Counted from the first letter of the stretch, positions 8,177 to 17,570 are shown. The stretch is 64,000 nt of DNA from Gp6-AA40 sp035492455 (GCA_035492455.1 DATJJE010000031.1:1-64000); one strand, 5' to 3'. The notes: a model not told the origin generated them from the sequence alone. Numbers and translations are program-made.

Positions 8177-10651
8177 ATGAAAGGCCGTCCCGCGGTCTTC
8201 GCGCTCGTCACCTGTGGCTGGATGGCTGTGGCGTGGTCCAGCGTTCAAACCTCGGCACAGGCGCCACAAACCGCACCGTCAACTCCCGACATCAAAGCGA
8301 CTCTCGACAAGTACTGCATCACCTGTCACAGCCAGCGGCTTGCGACGGCCGGCGTCGTGCTCGAAGGGATCGACGTTTCCAGTCCCGCCGCGCGAGCCGA
8401 GCTCTGGGAACGCGTCATCACGAAGCTCCGCGCGCGCTCGATGCCCCCGGCGGGATTGCCGCGACCCGATGCGTCCACGTACCACGCGATCGCCACCTCG
8501 CTCGAGGCTGCCATCGATCGGGCGTGGATCGCCAATCCGAACCCCGGCAGGATTGGCGCGGTCCACCGGCTCAATCGCGTCGAATACAACAACGCGATTC
8601 ACGATTTGTTCGCGGTCGACATCGACGTGACGTCGAAGTTGCCTGGCGACGAGACGGCGGACGGCAGCTTCGACAACTTCGCGGACGTCCTGTCGATTTC
8701 AACGGCACACCTGGAGCGTTATCTCTCGGTCGGTCGCGAGGTGACGCGGCTGGCGGTCGGTCTGCCGCCGGCAGTGCCGACCGTGGAGCGGTTCGAGATC
8801 CCCCTGCACATCCTTCAAGAAGATCAGGAGAGCGAAGATCTTCCGTTCGGGTCCCGCGGCGGCATGGCCATCCGCTACGACTTTCCGGTCGATGGCGAGT
8901 ACGTCATCAAGGTTCGTCTGCGACGGCAGTATCAGGACTACGTGATGGGCATGGGCTGGCCGCAGCAGCTCGACGTCCGTCTCGATGGCGCGCTCGTCAA
9001 ACGCTTCACCGTCGGCGGTGAAGGGAAGGGCCGTCCCGCCGCCGCCAGTTACGCGGGTGATGGTGAACCGGGCTTTGCGGGTGACGACGAGTGGGAGAAG
9101 TACATGCAGATCGGCGCCGACGCCGGTCTCGAAGTGCGCATGCCGATCAAGGCGGGACCGCGCCTCGTCGGCGTGTCGTTCGTCAGGCAGATGTGGGAGC
9201 CCGAGGGCCTTCCGCAGCCGCTGCAGCGCGGCAGGGTGCTGACCAACGATCAGATCTACATGGGATACGCGAGCGTCGGCGCGGTGACCATTGCCGGGCC
9301 GTACTCGACCGCGGCGCCGGCGCAGGACACGCCGAGCCGACGCGCGATCTTTGTCTGCCAACCGCGCCGCGTATCTGACGAGCGCGACTGCGCGGCGAAG
9401 ATCCTCACGAGAATTGCGCATCTTGCGTATCGCCGTCCGGCGACGCCGGCGGATACGCAAACACTCCTGCAGTTCTTCGCGGACGGCCGCCGCGAGGGCG
9501 GCAGTTTTGACGCGGGTATTCAGTTCGCGCTCGAACGCCTGCTCGTCGATCCCGACTTCCTGCTGCGCGTGCATAAGGCCCCGACGTCGACAACGGCGAG
9601 GCAAGTCGCGCCAACGCCGTATCGTCTCAGCGATCTCGAGCTCGCGTCGCGGCTCTCCTTCTTTTTGTGGAACAGCATTCCGGACGAGCGGTTGCTCGAA
9701 TCGGCCGAGCGCGGGCAGCTCTCCAATCCTGCGGTCCTCGAACAGCAAACGCGCCGCATGCTCTCGGATCCGCGCGCGACGCGCGCGCTGGTTGACAACT
9801 TCGCCGCGCAGTGGCTGAACCTGCGCCGGCTGCGCGAAGTGATCGTCGACCCGGACATCTATCAGGATTTCGATGACAGTCTGCTGCAGGCGTTCGAACA
9901 GGAGACGAGGCTGTTTCTCACGAGCACGCTCGCCGAAGACCGCAGCGTGCTCGACCTGTTGCGCGCCAATTACACGTTCGTCAACGAGCGGCTCGCACGT
10001 CACTACGGCATCCCCGGGGTTTATGGCAGCCGGTTCAGGCGGGTGACGCTGCCCAACCTCGATCAACGGGGAGGGCTTCTCGGCCAGGGATCGATCCTCG
10101 CGACGACCTCGTATCCGAATAGGACGTCGCCGGTGCTGCGCGGGAAATGGCTCCTCGACAACATGTTCGGCACGCCGCCGCCACCGCCGCCGCCGGGCGT
10201 CAACACGACGCTCGACGAGCCGAAAGGGGGCGCGCTGCCGCCAACGATTCGCGCGCGGCTGGCGCAGCATCGCACCAGCGCCGTGTGCTCGACGTGTCAT
10301 TCGGCGATCGATCCGCTGGGATTCACGCTCGAGAATTTCGATGCGATTGGCGCATGGCGGGCAACCGACGAATCGGGCGGCCCTGTTGATGCACGCGGCA
10401 CGATGGTGAGCGGCGCGGACGTGCAAGGGCTGTCGGGTCTTCGCGCGCTGCTGCTCGAGGATCCCGCACAATTTCCGCGAACGCTCACCTCGAAGCTCTT
10501 CGCCTATGCGCTTGGCCGGCGTCTCGAGTACTACGATCGCCCCGCCGTCCGGCAGATTGTTCGCGATGCCGCCGCGACGGACTATCGATGGTCGTCGCTG
10601 GTGATGGGCATCGTAAAGAGTCCCGCGTTTCTCATGCGAAATGGAGACTAG
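8177..10651 (+). CDS. DUF1592-family protein with c-type haem sites (planctomycete cytochrome type)
   Basis: An 824-residue exported protein. After the signal peptide an N-terminal cytochrome-like domain carries CITCH (47-51). It is followed by the DUF1587, DUF1595, DUF1592, DUF1588 and DUF1585 domains in the usual order; landmarks are VHRLNRVEYNNAIHDLF, LSDLELASRLSFFLW and the C-terminal CSTCHSAIDPLGFTLENFD (second CxxCH near 704-708). Such proteins are abundant in Planctomycetes and Acidobacteria and always travel with DUF1552 proteins; the role is unknown but periplasmic redox chemistry is implied. The ATG at 8177 starts the signal peptide; longer versions would run into the divergent gene. 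A proline run is encoded by CCG repeats near 10175. First gene of a seven-gene operon. Confidence 0.9.
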   Translation: MKGRPAVFALVTCGWMAVAWSSVQTSAQAPQTAPSTPDIKATLDKYCITCHSQRLATAGVVLEGIDVSSPAARAELWERVITKLRARSMPPAGLPRPDASTYHAIATSLEAAIDRAWIANPNPGRIGAVHRLNRVEYNNAIHDLFAVDIDVTSKLPGDETADGSFDNFADVLSISTAHLERYLSVGREVTRLAVGLPPAVPTVERFEIPLHILQEDQESEDLPFGSRGGMAIRYDFPVDGEYVIKVRLRRQYQDYVMGMGWPQQLDVRLDGALVKRFTVGGEGKGRPAAASYAGDGEPGFAGDDEWEKYMQIGADAGLEVRMPIKAGPRLVGVSFVRQMWEPEGLPQPLQRGRVLTNDQIYMGYASVGAVTIAGPYSTAAPAQDTPSRRAIFVCQPRRVSDERDCAAKILTRIAHLAYRRPATPADTQTLLQFFADGRREGGSFDAGIQFALERLLVDPDFLLRVHKAPTSTTARQVAPTPYRLSDLELASRLSFFLWNSIPDERLLESAERGQLSNPAVLEQQTRRMLSDPRATRALVDNFAAQWLNLRRLREVIVDPDIYQDFDDSLLQAFEQETRLFLTSTLAEDRSVLDLLRANYTFVNERLARHYGIPGVYGSRFRRVTLPNLDQRGGLLGQGSILATTSYPNRTSPVLRGKWLLDNMFGTPPPPPPPGVNTTLDEPKGGALPPTIRARLAQHRTSAVCSTCHSAIDPLGFTLENFDAIGAWRATDESGGPVDARGTMVSGADVQGLSGLRALLLEDPAQFPRTLTSKLFAYALGRRLEYYDRPAVRQIVRDAAATDYRWSSLVMGIVKSPAFLMRNGD

Positions 10652-10652
10652 G

Positions 10653-11990
10653 ATGTCGTTTCTCACGACCAAGGCCTTGCCACGACGGACCGTTCTTCGC
10701 GGACTTGGCGCGGCCATCGCGCTGCCGTTCCTCGACGCGATGCTGCCGGCGGCCTCGCTGCGCGCACGCGCCGCCGGCGCGCCGGTCCACCGCTTCCAGA
10801 CGTTCTATGTGCCAAACGGGATGGCCATGGAGTACTGGACGCCGAAAGGGACAGGCAGCGCGTTCGAGCTGTCGCCCATACTCGAGCCGCTGACGCCGTT
10901 CCGCGATCGGATGACGGTCATCTCGGGCCTCAAGGCGAACTGGAACTACATCCATGCGGGAGCTTCGGGATCGTTCCTGACGGGGACGACGCGCGGCGGA
11001 CGCACCGAGGTCGAGATCTTCGCCGACGTCTCGATGGATCAGATCCTCGCCAAGCGATTCGCCAGCGAGACGCAGGTCGCCTCGCTCGAGCTGGCGATGG
11101 ATCCGCCGAACAACGCCGGCGCGTGCACGGGCAATCTGAGCTGCGTCTACACGCACACGCTGTGCTGGCGCAGTCCCACCCAGCCGCTGCCGATGGAATT
11201 CAACCCGCGCGCGGTCTTCGAGAAGCTGTTCGGCGACACCGGCAGCACGGAGGCGGCGGCGCGCGAAAGGCGCTTGCAGGAGCAGAAGAGCATCCTCGAC
11301 TCCGTCGCCGACAAACTCGCCGCTCTCCGGCGCGAGCTCGGCCCCGACGACCAGGTGAAAGTGACGCAGTACACCGACTCGGTGCGTGACGTCGAGCGGC
11401 GCATCGCCAAGGCCGAGCAGCAGGCCGGCCTCGAGCTGCCATCGCTCGAACAGCCGCAGGGCGTGCCGCCCGTCTTCGAGGATCACCTCGCGTTGATGCT
11501 CGACCTGCAGCTGCTGGCACTGCAGTCGGATTTGACGCGCGTCATCTCGTTCATGATCGGCAAGGAACAAAGCGCGCGGCCCTATCCGCAGATCGGCGTG
11601 CCCGAGGCGCATCATCCGCTGTCGCATCACAGCAACGTCCCCGAGCTCATCGAACGGATGTCAAAAATCAACCGTTACCACGCAGAGCTCTTCTCGAAGT
11701 ACGTGACGAGGCTGCGGGCGACTCCGGATGGTGACGGGTCGCTGCTGGATCACATGACGATCCTCTACGGCGCCGGGATCTCGAACAGCAACGCCCACTC
11801 GGGCGACAACCTGCCGATTCTGCTGATGGGCGGCGGAGCGGGGAAGCTGAAGGGCGGGCGACACCTTGTATATACGGACAAACCGCCCATGGCCAACCTG
11901 CTGGTCACCCTCATGGACAAGCTGGATGTGCCGGTCGATCACCTTGGAGGCAGCACCGGTCATCTGGAGATCGACACGGTCTCGCTGTAA
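10653..11990 (+). CDS. DUF1552 family exported protein
   Basis: A 445-residue protein with a twin-arginine-like leader (LPRRTVLRGLGAAIALPFLDA) and the DUF1552 landmarks FYVPNGMAMEYWTP, NLSCVYTHTLCW and HHPLSHHS near the C-terminal third. ATG 10653 follows GGAG with about 6 nt; another in-frame ATG at 10641 lies inside the previous gene. It begins 2 nt after the DUF1592 stop codon, so the two are translationally coupled. The family resembles sulfatase/phosphatase-like DUF1501 proteins in overall style, but its activity is not established. Tat export suggests that it folds, perhaps with a metal, before leaving the cytoplasm. Confidence 0.88.
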   Translation: MSFLTTKALPRRTVLRGLGAAIALPFLDAMLPAASLRARAAGAPVHRFQTFYVPNGMAMEYWTPKGTGSAFELSPILEPLTPFRDRMTVISGLKANWNYIHAGASGSFLTGTTRGGRTEVEIFADVSMDQILAKRFASETQVASLELAMDPPNNAGACTGNLSCVYTHTLCWRSPTQPLPMEFNPRAVFEKLFGDTGSTEAAARERRLQEQKSILDSVADKLAALRRELGPDDQVKVTQYTDSVRDVERRIAKAEQQAGLELPSLEQPQGVPPVFEDHLALMLDLQLLALQSDLTRVISFMIGKEQSARPYPQIGVPEAHHPLSHHSNVPELIERMSKINRYHAELFSKYVTRLRATPDGDGSLLDHMTILYGAGISNSNAHSGDNLPILLMGGGAGKLKGGRHLVYTDKPPMANLLVTLMDKLDVPVDHLGGSTGHLEIDTVSL

Positions 11991-11992
11991 CC

Positions 11993-13360
11993 ATGCCACG
12001 CCTTCCCCTTGCGGCGTCGCTCGCGGCAGGTCTCCTCGTCGTCTGTGGACACACTGCGGTGGCGCGCGCCGCTGATGGCGCAGTGCTGATCGATGCCGCG
12101 AAGAACGCCGACCTCAGCGTGCTGCGGGCGCTCATCACACAACACGTCGACGTCAACGCTGCGAGCGCGGATGGAACGACCGCGCTGCACTGGGCGAGTT
12201 ACCGCGACAACCTCGACGCAGCGGATCTGCTGATCCGCGCTGGCGCGCGACTCGACGCCGCCAACGATCTCGGCGCCACGCCGCTCTGGATCGCAAGCAG
12301 GAACGGCAGCGCGGTCATGGTGCGACGGCTGCTGCAGGCGGGCGCGCATCCGAATGTCGCGCTGCTCCTCGGCGAGACCCCGCTGATGGCTGCCTCACAC
12401 TCCGGCAACCCGGATGTCGTGGCGCAGCTGATAGAGAAAGGCGCCAGCGTGAACGCCCGCGGCGCCCGCGGCCAGACCGCGTTGATGTGGGCCGTCTCCG
12501 AGCAGCACCCCGGGGTCGTTCAGGTCCTGCTCTCCCATGGCGCCGACATTCAGGCACGGTCCGATGTGTTGAGCCAGATGATGGCCGCACCGCCGCACGG
12601 CAAGCCCGAATACAACCGGATGATCCCGTTCGGCGGCGAGACGGCGCTCGTGTTTGCCGCGCGCGTCGGCGATCTCGCGTCGGCGAAGCTGCTGCTCGCC
12701 GCCGGCGCCAACGTCAACGACAAGGATGCGTGGGGCGTCAGCGCGATGGTCCTCGCCGCGCATTCGGGGTTCACGGAGATGGTCGCGTACCTGCTCGACC
12801 AAGGCGCCGATGCCAACGCGATTGGACCCGGGTTCACCGCGCTGCACGAAGCGATCATGCGCCGCGACGTCACCATGGTGAAGGCCCTCCTCGATCATGG
12901 CGCCAACCCGAACACGCCGCTGCAGACCTGGACGCCCGAGCGGCGTTCGTCCGCAGACTTCAACTTCGCGCCGGCGATCGTCGGCGCCACACCCTTCTGG
13001 CTGGCGGCGCGCTTCGCCGAGCCCGAGGTCATGCGTCTGCTGGCCTCACGCGGCGCCGATCCCAGGTTCGTCCTTCGCAACGAGTACTACGTCAACGACT
13101 TCAACGATCGGCGCACGCAGGCAACGACCGCCGTGATGGCCGCGCTCGGCATCGGCGGCGGACGCGCGTGGGTGCTGCCCGATCGCGCGCGGCTCGAGGC
13201 GTTGATCCTGGACGCGGTGAAGCTGGCGATCGAGCTCGGCGTCGAGGTCAACGCCGCCAATACCGACGGCCGCACGGCGCTGGACATCGCGCGCCCGCAG
13301 GGGCTCGCGTCGGTCACCAAGTTCCTCATCGACCAGGGCGCGAAGGAAGGGAAAAAGTAG
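11993..13360 (+). CDS. Exported ankyrin-repeat protein
   Basis: A 455-residue protein with signal peptide (cleavage near AVARAAD) and at least eight ankyrin repeats, for example GTTALHWASYRDNLDAADLL, GETPLMAASHSGNPDVVAQL, GQTALMWAVSEQHPGVVQVL and GFTALHEAIMRRDVTMVKAL. Two loops (about 185-205 and 305-325) interrupt the repeat train. Ankyrin stacks bind proteins; in the periplasm it could serve as a scaffold for the DUF1592/DUF1552 products encoded just upstream. It starts 2 nt after the DUF1552 stop and its TAG stop is followed at once by the ATG of the next gene. Confidence 0.9.
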   Translation: MPRLPLAASLAAGLLVVCGHTAVARAADGAVLIDAAKNADLSVLRALITQHVDVNAASADGTTALHWASYRDNLDAADLLIRAGARLDAANDLGATPLWIASRNGSAVMVRRLLQAGAHPNVALLLGETPLMAASHSGNPDVVAQLIEKGASVNARGARGQTALMWAVSEQHPGVVQVLLSHGADIQARSDVLSQMMAAPPHGKPEYNRMIPFGGETALVFAARVGDLASAKLLLAAGANVNDKDAWGVSAMVLAAHSGFTEMVAYLLDQGADANAIGPGFTALHEAIMRRDVTMVKALLDHGANPNTPLQTWTPERRSSADFNFAPAIVGATPFWLAARFAEPEVMRLLASRGADPRFVLRNEYYVNDFNDRRTQATTAVMAALGIGGGRAWVLPDRARLEALILDAVKLAIELGVEVNAANTDGRTALDIARPQGLASVTKFLIDQGAKEGKK

Positions 13361-14137
13361 ATGCGCCAATGCCTCGCCATAGCGATTGTCGCGGCCTTGA
13401 CAGCGGTGCCTGCAACATCGCAGTCGCACTCGAACTTCGAAGGTATGTGGAGTGATCCGCCATTCACGGCGGAGGACACGTTCTGCGCCGCCTGGTGCAC
13501 CGACGTCGGACTCGCGCGTCTCGAGGCTCTCCTCGACAATCCGGCGAACGACAAGAGACCTTTTGCCGATCTGTCGGCCGAGGCCGAGAGATATCAGCGC
13601 GATCAGTACATCCGTCCGCACTTGAGCGACGCGAATGTGAAGAGATTCCCGCTCGATCCCGCAGCCGATCCGGGCTTCCTGCGCTGTGAGCCGTGGGGCG
13701 TCGCCAGGCAGATTGCCGCTCGTCACCAGCTGCAGATACGGCAGACGGGCCGCGATCGACTCGACCTGCGCTATGGCGAGTGGGATGCGCATCGCACGGT
13801 GTATCTCGACGGCCGCCAGCGACCAGCCGGGCAGGCACCGACCGCGATGGGGTTTTCAGTCGGCCACTACGAAGGCGGCGTGCTGGTAATCGAGACGACC
13901 GGCATTGCGGCGAACCTGACGTCCTACTCGTCCGATCACAGCGACCGGTTGCGCATCGTCGAGCGCTACACGCGGTCGTCAGACGGCAAGCGCCTGTCGC
14001 TCACCGCAACGCTGGACGATCCGGTCAGCTTGCGGCAGCCGATTGAGCTGAAGAAAGTCTGGAGCTGGGCCCCGACCTCGGAGATCGCGCCGTACAAAGG
14101 CTGTCAGCGTCCCACGGAATTCTCGACGGGGAAATGA
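13361..14137 (+). CDS. Secreted protein distantly related to the PDGxPDLxGxW family
   Basis: A 258-residue exported protein with signal peptide (MRQCLAIAIVAALTAVPATS). The mature part begins SNFEGMWSDPPF, then has two cysteines in CAAWCTDVG and a GHYEGGVLVIETTGI block that corresponds to the WEGDTLVVD block of the proteins at 4631 and 18721. A final Cys lies in YKGCQRP. Function unknown. The ATG touches the previous TAG stop. Its pairing with a DUF6152 gene directly downstream mirrors the 4631-5978 gene pair. Confidence 0.75.
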   Translation: MRQCLAIAIVAALTAVPATSQSHSNFEGMWSDPPFTAEDTFCAAWCTDVGLARLEALLDNPANDKRPFADLSAEAERYQRDQYIRPHLSDANVKRFPLDPAADPGFLRCEPWGVARQIAARHQLQIRQTGRDRLDLRYGEWDAHRTVYLDGRQRPAGQAPTAMGFSVGHYEGGVLVIETTGIAANLTSYSSDHSDRLRIVERYTRSSDGKRLSLTATLDDPVSLRQPIELKKVWSWAPTSEIAPYKGCQRPTEFSTGK

Positions 14138-14138
14138 C

Positions 14139-14588
14139 GTGAAGACTTCACATGCGGTCCTGTTCACCATCCTGGCCTCGGCACTCGTGGTCCGACACGT
14201 CGAGGCGCATCATTCCTTCGCTCCCGTGTACGACGCCAAGCGGACGATCGTGGTCGAAGGCGTCGTCAAGGAATTCCGATTCATCAATCCGCACGCCTTG
14301 ATGCTGATGGACGTTGCCGACGACACTGGAAAGGTCGTGACCTGGACGGTGGAGTTCGCCGGCAGGCTCAATCTCGGCGAGGGCGGCTGGAATGAGCGCA
14401 CGGTTACGCCCGGGCAGAAGGTCACCGTCACAGGCAACCCGACACACACCAATTCACCGAGGATGTTCTTCCTACACCTCGTTCGTGCCGATGGCAGTCA
14501 GCTGTTTCCTCCGAGCAAGGCGCGACAAGACGCCATCGAGGAGCAACGCCGGCAGCGCGCGCGCGAGCGAACGGACGGGAAACGGTAA
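14139..14588 (+). CDS. DUF6152 family exported protein
   Basis: A 149-residue exported protein starting at GTG (14139), one base after the previous stop and behind GGGGA. Signal peptide to about residue 23 (VEAHH), then HHSFAPVYD, FRFINPHALMLMDV and VTWTVEF, the DUF6152 hallmark pattern, and a GxxVTVTGNP strand typical of the small beta-barrel. The C-terminus is charged and arginine-rich. Paralogue of 5547-5978. Function unknown. Confidence 0.85.
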   Translation: MKTSHAVLFTILASALVVRHVEAHHSFAPVYDAKRTIVVEGVVKEFRFINPHALMLMDVADDTGKVVTWTVEFAGRLNLGEGGWNERTVTPGQKVTVTGNPTHTNSPRMFFLHLVRADGSQLFPPSKARQDAIEEQRRQRARERTDGKR

Positions 14589-14629
14589 CGCGCCGAGTTA
14601 TGCTGCAGTGCAACTGACGAGGAGACGGG

Positions 14630-15286
14630 ATGCGTACGTTATTGCTGCTGCTGCTGACGTCGTCAGTCTTGGCCGCTCAGGCGGCTCCGCCTGCCGGCGC
14701 GACACCCATGCCCGCGATCGCTCCGTCGAGTCCGCCAGCCTACGTCGTCGATCTGACGACGCAGGAGGGCATGGCGGCGCTCAACGCGCGATGGAAGAAC
14801 ATGGACGTGAAGATCGTCGAGGCACCCGCGATGCCGAATGCCGGAGCGGCGTGGAAGACCTCGTACGACATCATGCCCAAGGCGGGCGATGCGAACTTCG
14901 ACGATTCGTCGTGGCCGACGATCGAGCCGAAGGGCCTGCTCGAGCGGCGCGGCGGCGGCCACTTGTTCATGACGTGGTTCCGGACGAACTTGACGGTACC
15001 GGGGAAGATCGGCACCTTCGATACGGCCGGTGCGATCGCCGTGCTGACCTTCACCATCGATGACTACGCGGAAGCGTGGGTGAACGGCCAGATGCCGCGG
15101 CGCGTCGGACGGCCAAGCCCCGCGACGATCCAAGGCTTCAACATGCCGAACCGCGTCGTGCTCAGCGAGCAGGTCAAGGCTGGCGACAAATTCGAGGTGG
15201 CTATTCTCGGCATCAACGGCCCGATTTCGCTCGCGCCCGCCAATCCCGTATTCTTCCGCGAAGCGAAGATCGAGTTCTTCCGTTAG
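14630..15286 (+). CDS. Exported beta-sandwich protein (galactose-binding-like)
   Basis: A 218-residue exported protein with a leucine-rich signal peptide (MRTLLLLLLTSSVLAAQ) and a GGAG ribosome site. The mature part has DANFDDSSWPTIEP, TWFRTNLTVP and DDYAEAWVNGQMPRR, which matches the jelly-roll carbohydrate-binding modules found in family 2 glycosidases and SMP-30-like proteins (substitution at F/W..T..P and W.NG). No catalytic domain is attached. A sugar- or glycan-binding role is inferred. It sits 10 nt before a GDSL-type esterase in the same operon, which fits joint action on an acylated polymer. Confidence 0.6.
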   Translation: MRTLLLLLLTSSVLAAQAAPPAGATPMPAIAPSSPPAYVVDLTTQEGMAALNARWKNMDVKIVEAPAMPNAGAAWKTSYDIMPKAGDANFDDSSWPTIEPKGLLERRGGGHLFMTWFRTNLTVPGKIGTFDTAGAIAVLTFTIDDYAEAWVNGQMPRRVGRPSPATIQGFNMPNRVVLSEQVKAGDKFEVAILGINGPISLAPANPVFFREAKIEFFR

Positions 15287-15296
15287 AAGGAGATTT

Positions 15297-15983
15297 ATGA
15301 GACGCGCCACGCTGCTTGCGATCGTTGCCCTCCTCCTGGTCCCGGGTGTCTCCCGGCTCGGCGCCCAGAACGGTCAGGATCGCTGGGAATCGACGATCAA
15401 GAAGTTCGAGGAGGGCGACAAGGTTTCTCCGCCTCCGCAGAACGCCATCGTCTTCATTGGCGCGTCGAGCATCGTGCGCTGGGATCTGAAGAAATCATTT
15501 CCGGAGCTTGGCGACCAGGCGATCAATCGCGGATTCGGCGGCTCGCTCGCGGGGGATTCGGTCCGCTACGCCGACCGCATCGTGACCCCCTACAAACCGC
15601 GGATGGTGGTCTTCTACGCCGGCGACAATGACGTCGAGGCGAATCACACGCCGCAGCAGATTGCCGACGACTTCGCGGCGTTCGACCGCAAAGTGCACGC
15701 CGCCCTTCCCGAGACGCAGATCGTGTTCATCTCGATCAAGCCAAGCATCCGCCGGTTTCCGTGGATTGATCAGATCAAGGGCGCGAACGCACTCGTCAAG
15801 CAGTACTGCGCGACGCATGCACACCTGACGTTCGTCGACATTGTGCCGCAGATGCTCGGCGCCGACGGCAAGCCGCGGAAGGAGCTGCTCGTCGAGGACG
15901 AGCTGCACATGACGGCCGCCGGCTACAAGATCTGGAACGACGCGCTTCGCCCGATCCTGCAGTCGAGCCGCGCGACGCGCTGA
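15297..15983 (+). CDS. SGNH/GDSL-family hydrolase, exported
   Basis: A 228-residue exported esterase-like protein with a strong AAGGAG site and signal peptide (cleavage near LGAQ). SGNH blocks are complete: block I FIGASSIVRW with Ser57, block II NRGFGGS, block III AGDND with Asn111, and block V DELHMT with Asp201 and His204. The family removes acyl or acetyl groups from sugars, lipids or peptidoglycan. It is the last gene of the operon and is followed by a REP-like hairpin at 15997-16017. Confidence 0.85.
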   Translation: MRRATLLAIVALLLVPGVSRLGAQNGQDRWESTIKKFEEGDKVSPPPQNAIVFIGASSIVRWDLKKSFPELGDQAINRGFGGSLAGDSVRYADRIVTPYKPRMVVFYAGDNDVEANHTPQQIADDFAAFDRKVHAALPETQIVFISIKPSIRRFPWIDQIKGANALVKQYCATHAHLTFVDIVPQMLGADGKPRKELLVEDELHMTAAGYKIWNDALRPILQSSRATR

Positions 15984-15996
15984 GCGAGTAGATCGT

Positions 15997-16017
15997 GGGC
16001 CGACCTTCAGTCGGCTC
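15997..16017 (-). repeat. REP-like hairpin (GTAGGAGCCGAC family), copy 1
   Basis: Read on the minus strand: GTAGGAGCCGAC, loop TGAAG, GTCGGCCC. It fills the space between the convergent SGNH gene and the DUF2157 gene. The TAG inside its GTAGG head is the stop codon of the DUF2157 gene. Related copies are at 32863, 41958, 45836, 49015 and 50271. Confidence 0.65.
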
Positions 16018-16959
16018 CTACAAGACGGCTTGCCGGATGTACCTGTTATTGATGCGGACGGCCGCCGCTCCAATCGCGATTAACAGGAACCCTGCGAACA
16101 TCAGGACGATCGGCGCATTGAGGTTGTTCTCGAAATGCTCCGCGATGAAGTATCCGATGTAGGCGATCAAGGCCAGCGTGCCGACTGCGAGCAGGCTGCG
16201 GCTTCTGGCGACAACGGAGAGGAAGACCACAGCGCACGAGAGGCCGACGAACAGCACCTCCAGGTCGGTGTGGCGGAGCACGTGATACCAGGCGGCAAGA
16301 AAGAGGAGCGCGGCAAAGAAATAGGCCCCTCCCGCCAGCGGCCGGTGCGGCGATCGGTCGAGACTCCACGCCACACAGCCCAGCGACACGCCGAGGACGA
16401 TGCCCATCAGATCGTGGCCGACGTGCAACAGATCGAGCGCCACGGTGACAAAGCCGACCGCGAAAATGATCGTCGTCAATGCCAGCACCGTCCGGCGTTT
16501 TGCCCAGAACGCACATCCCTGCTGGATGACCATCACCAAGTTCATGAAGAGCACGCCGTAGGCCGGGTCGCCGCCGTGAGAAAACTCCTTCATCAGGACG
16601 AGGACGCCGGTTGGCTGAACGATCGCGGCGATGAAGAACAGCGGCAGCGCAGCACCGGTGAATGCCTCATTCGTCGTGCAAACCAGTGCCAGGACGAACG
16701 CGCAGAAGCCGGGCCCAAGCGTCAGAAGCACTCGACCGATGGAACCGAGATCGTCCCATCGCATGCCGATGTAGATGGCGAGACCGGCAAATACGAATGC
16801 GCCGCCGACGTATCCAAACACGCGGGAGAGAATGCCACTCGATTGCGCGGCGCTGGTGTCGGGATCGCGGTGCAGCGCGGACGAAATCTCACGGACACTC
16901 AGGCCATGCTCCCGGGCGAGCGCGACGATTTCGACGAGCGCATCGTCTCGGGCGCTCAC
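16018..16959 (-). CDS. DUF2157 domain integral membrane protein
   Basis: A 313-residue protein. A cytoplasmic N-terminus (about 1-45) is followed by eight to ten hydrophobic helices (for example VFGYVGGAFVFAGLAIYIGM, VLLTLGPGFCAFVLALVC, APIVLMFAGFLLIAIGAAAV). The first helix and the following RWDDLGS match DUF2157 proteins. Function unknown. Its ATG overlaps the stop codon of the upstream 204-residue gene by 4 bp, so the two are coupled; DUF2157 proteins often pair with a small membrane-anchored partner. Its TAG stop lies in a REP-like hairpin. Confidence 0.82.
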   Translation of the reverse strand: MSARDDALVEIVALAREHGLSVREISSALHRDPDTSAAQSSGILSRVFGYVGGAFVFAGLAIYIGMRWDDLGSIGRVLLTLGPGFCAFVLALVCTTNEAFTGAALPLFFIAAIVQPTGVLVLMKEFSHGGDPAYGVLFMNLVMVIQQGCAFWAKRRTVLALTTIIFAVGFVTVALDLLHVGHDLMGIVLGVSLGCVAWSLDRSPHRPLAGGAYFFAALLFLAAWYHVLRHTDLEVLFVGLSCAVVFLSVVARSRSLLAVGTLALIAYIGYFIAEHFENNLNAPIVLMFAGFLLIAIGAAAVRINNRYIRQAVL

Positions 16960-17570
16960 CGGGCGCCTTCCGCCACCCAGCCGACGAATTCCACATTCGC
17001 GTAGGCGATGTTGCCGGAGGCAAGTGGTAACCTGACGCTGGAATTCCCTTTACGCAGCCGATATTCGTTTGCGTAGCTCCCACCCCAGAAGATCTCGTTG
17101 ATCAAACCGCTGCGGCTTCCGTTGTCGTGTGACAGCTCGTAGCCGTCCGGCGACTGGAGCGTCGTGTTGAGGCGCATCGTGCGCGTCGCATCCACAGTCT
17201 CGACAACAGTGCCTTGAATGGCATCCATGTTCGCCGGGAAGCCGAATGACAGCTCCTGCACCTTTTGCGCGGCTGCGTCGTAGAGGTACAACTTTTTCCA
17301 CACATTGTTCACGTAACCCGTCGGTTGCGGCGGCAGCCTGGTGTACTGAGCCTTGAGTACGCCGTCCTGGACGACGAGGCGGACACTCACAGGGATTGCC
17401 GCGGCACCCTGCGAGAAGTCCGTGACAGAGAACACGAGGTTGTATTTGGGCGGCTCGGCCATCCGCTCGGGAAGGCCGCTCGCCAGCAGGAAACCGGCCA
17501 TCAGCACAATGGGAAGCGTCAGGCCGACAACGAGAACCAGGTTTGCCTTGACGAATTCTCTGAACGCCAT
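16956..17570 (-). CDS. Membrane-anchored protein, partner of the DUF2157 protein
   Basis: A 204-residue protein with one N-terminal membrane helix (LVLVVGLTLPIVLMAGFLLA, about 12-31) and a predicted beta-rich extracytoplasmic part (YNLVFSVTDFS, YLYDAAAQKVQELSFGFP, VRLPLASGNIAYANVEFVGWV). It occupies the place taken by GDYXXLXY proteins in other DUF2157 loci but the defining motif is not visible, so no family is assigned. The stop overlaps the DUF2157 start by 4 bp. GAGG stands only one base before the ATG, a weak start context. Confidence 0.6.
   Translation of the reverse strand: MAFREFVKANLVLVVGLTLPIVLMAGFLLASGLPERMAEPPKYNLVFSVTDFSQGAAAIPVSVRLVVQDGVLKAQYTRLPPQPTGYVNNVWKKLYLYDAAAQKVQELSFGFPANMDAIQGTVVETVDATRTMRLNTTLQSPDGYELSHDNGSRSGLINEIFWGGSYANEYRLRKGNSSVRLPLASGNIAYANVEFVGWVAEGAR

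Noticed and set aside
10175..10200. CCG-rich tract in the DUF1592 gene
   Set aside because: It simply encodes a proline run before the DUF1588 region and does not resemble a regulatory repeat.
8699..10717. 672-codon open frame antisense to the DUF1592 gene
   Set aside because: No domain or ribosome site; a GC-skew shadow of the real gene.
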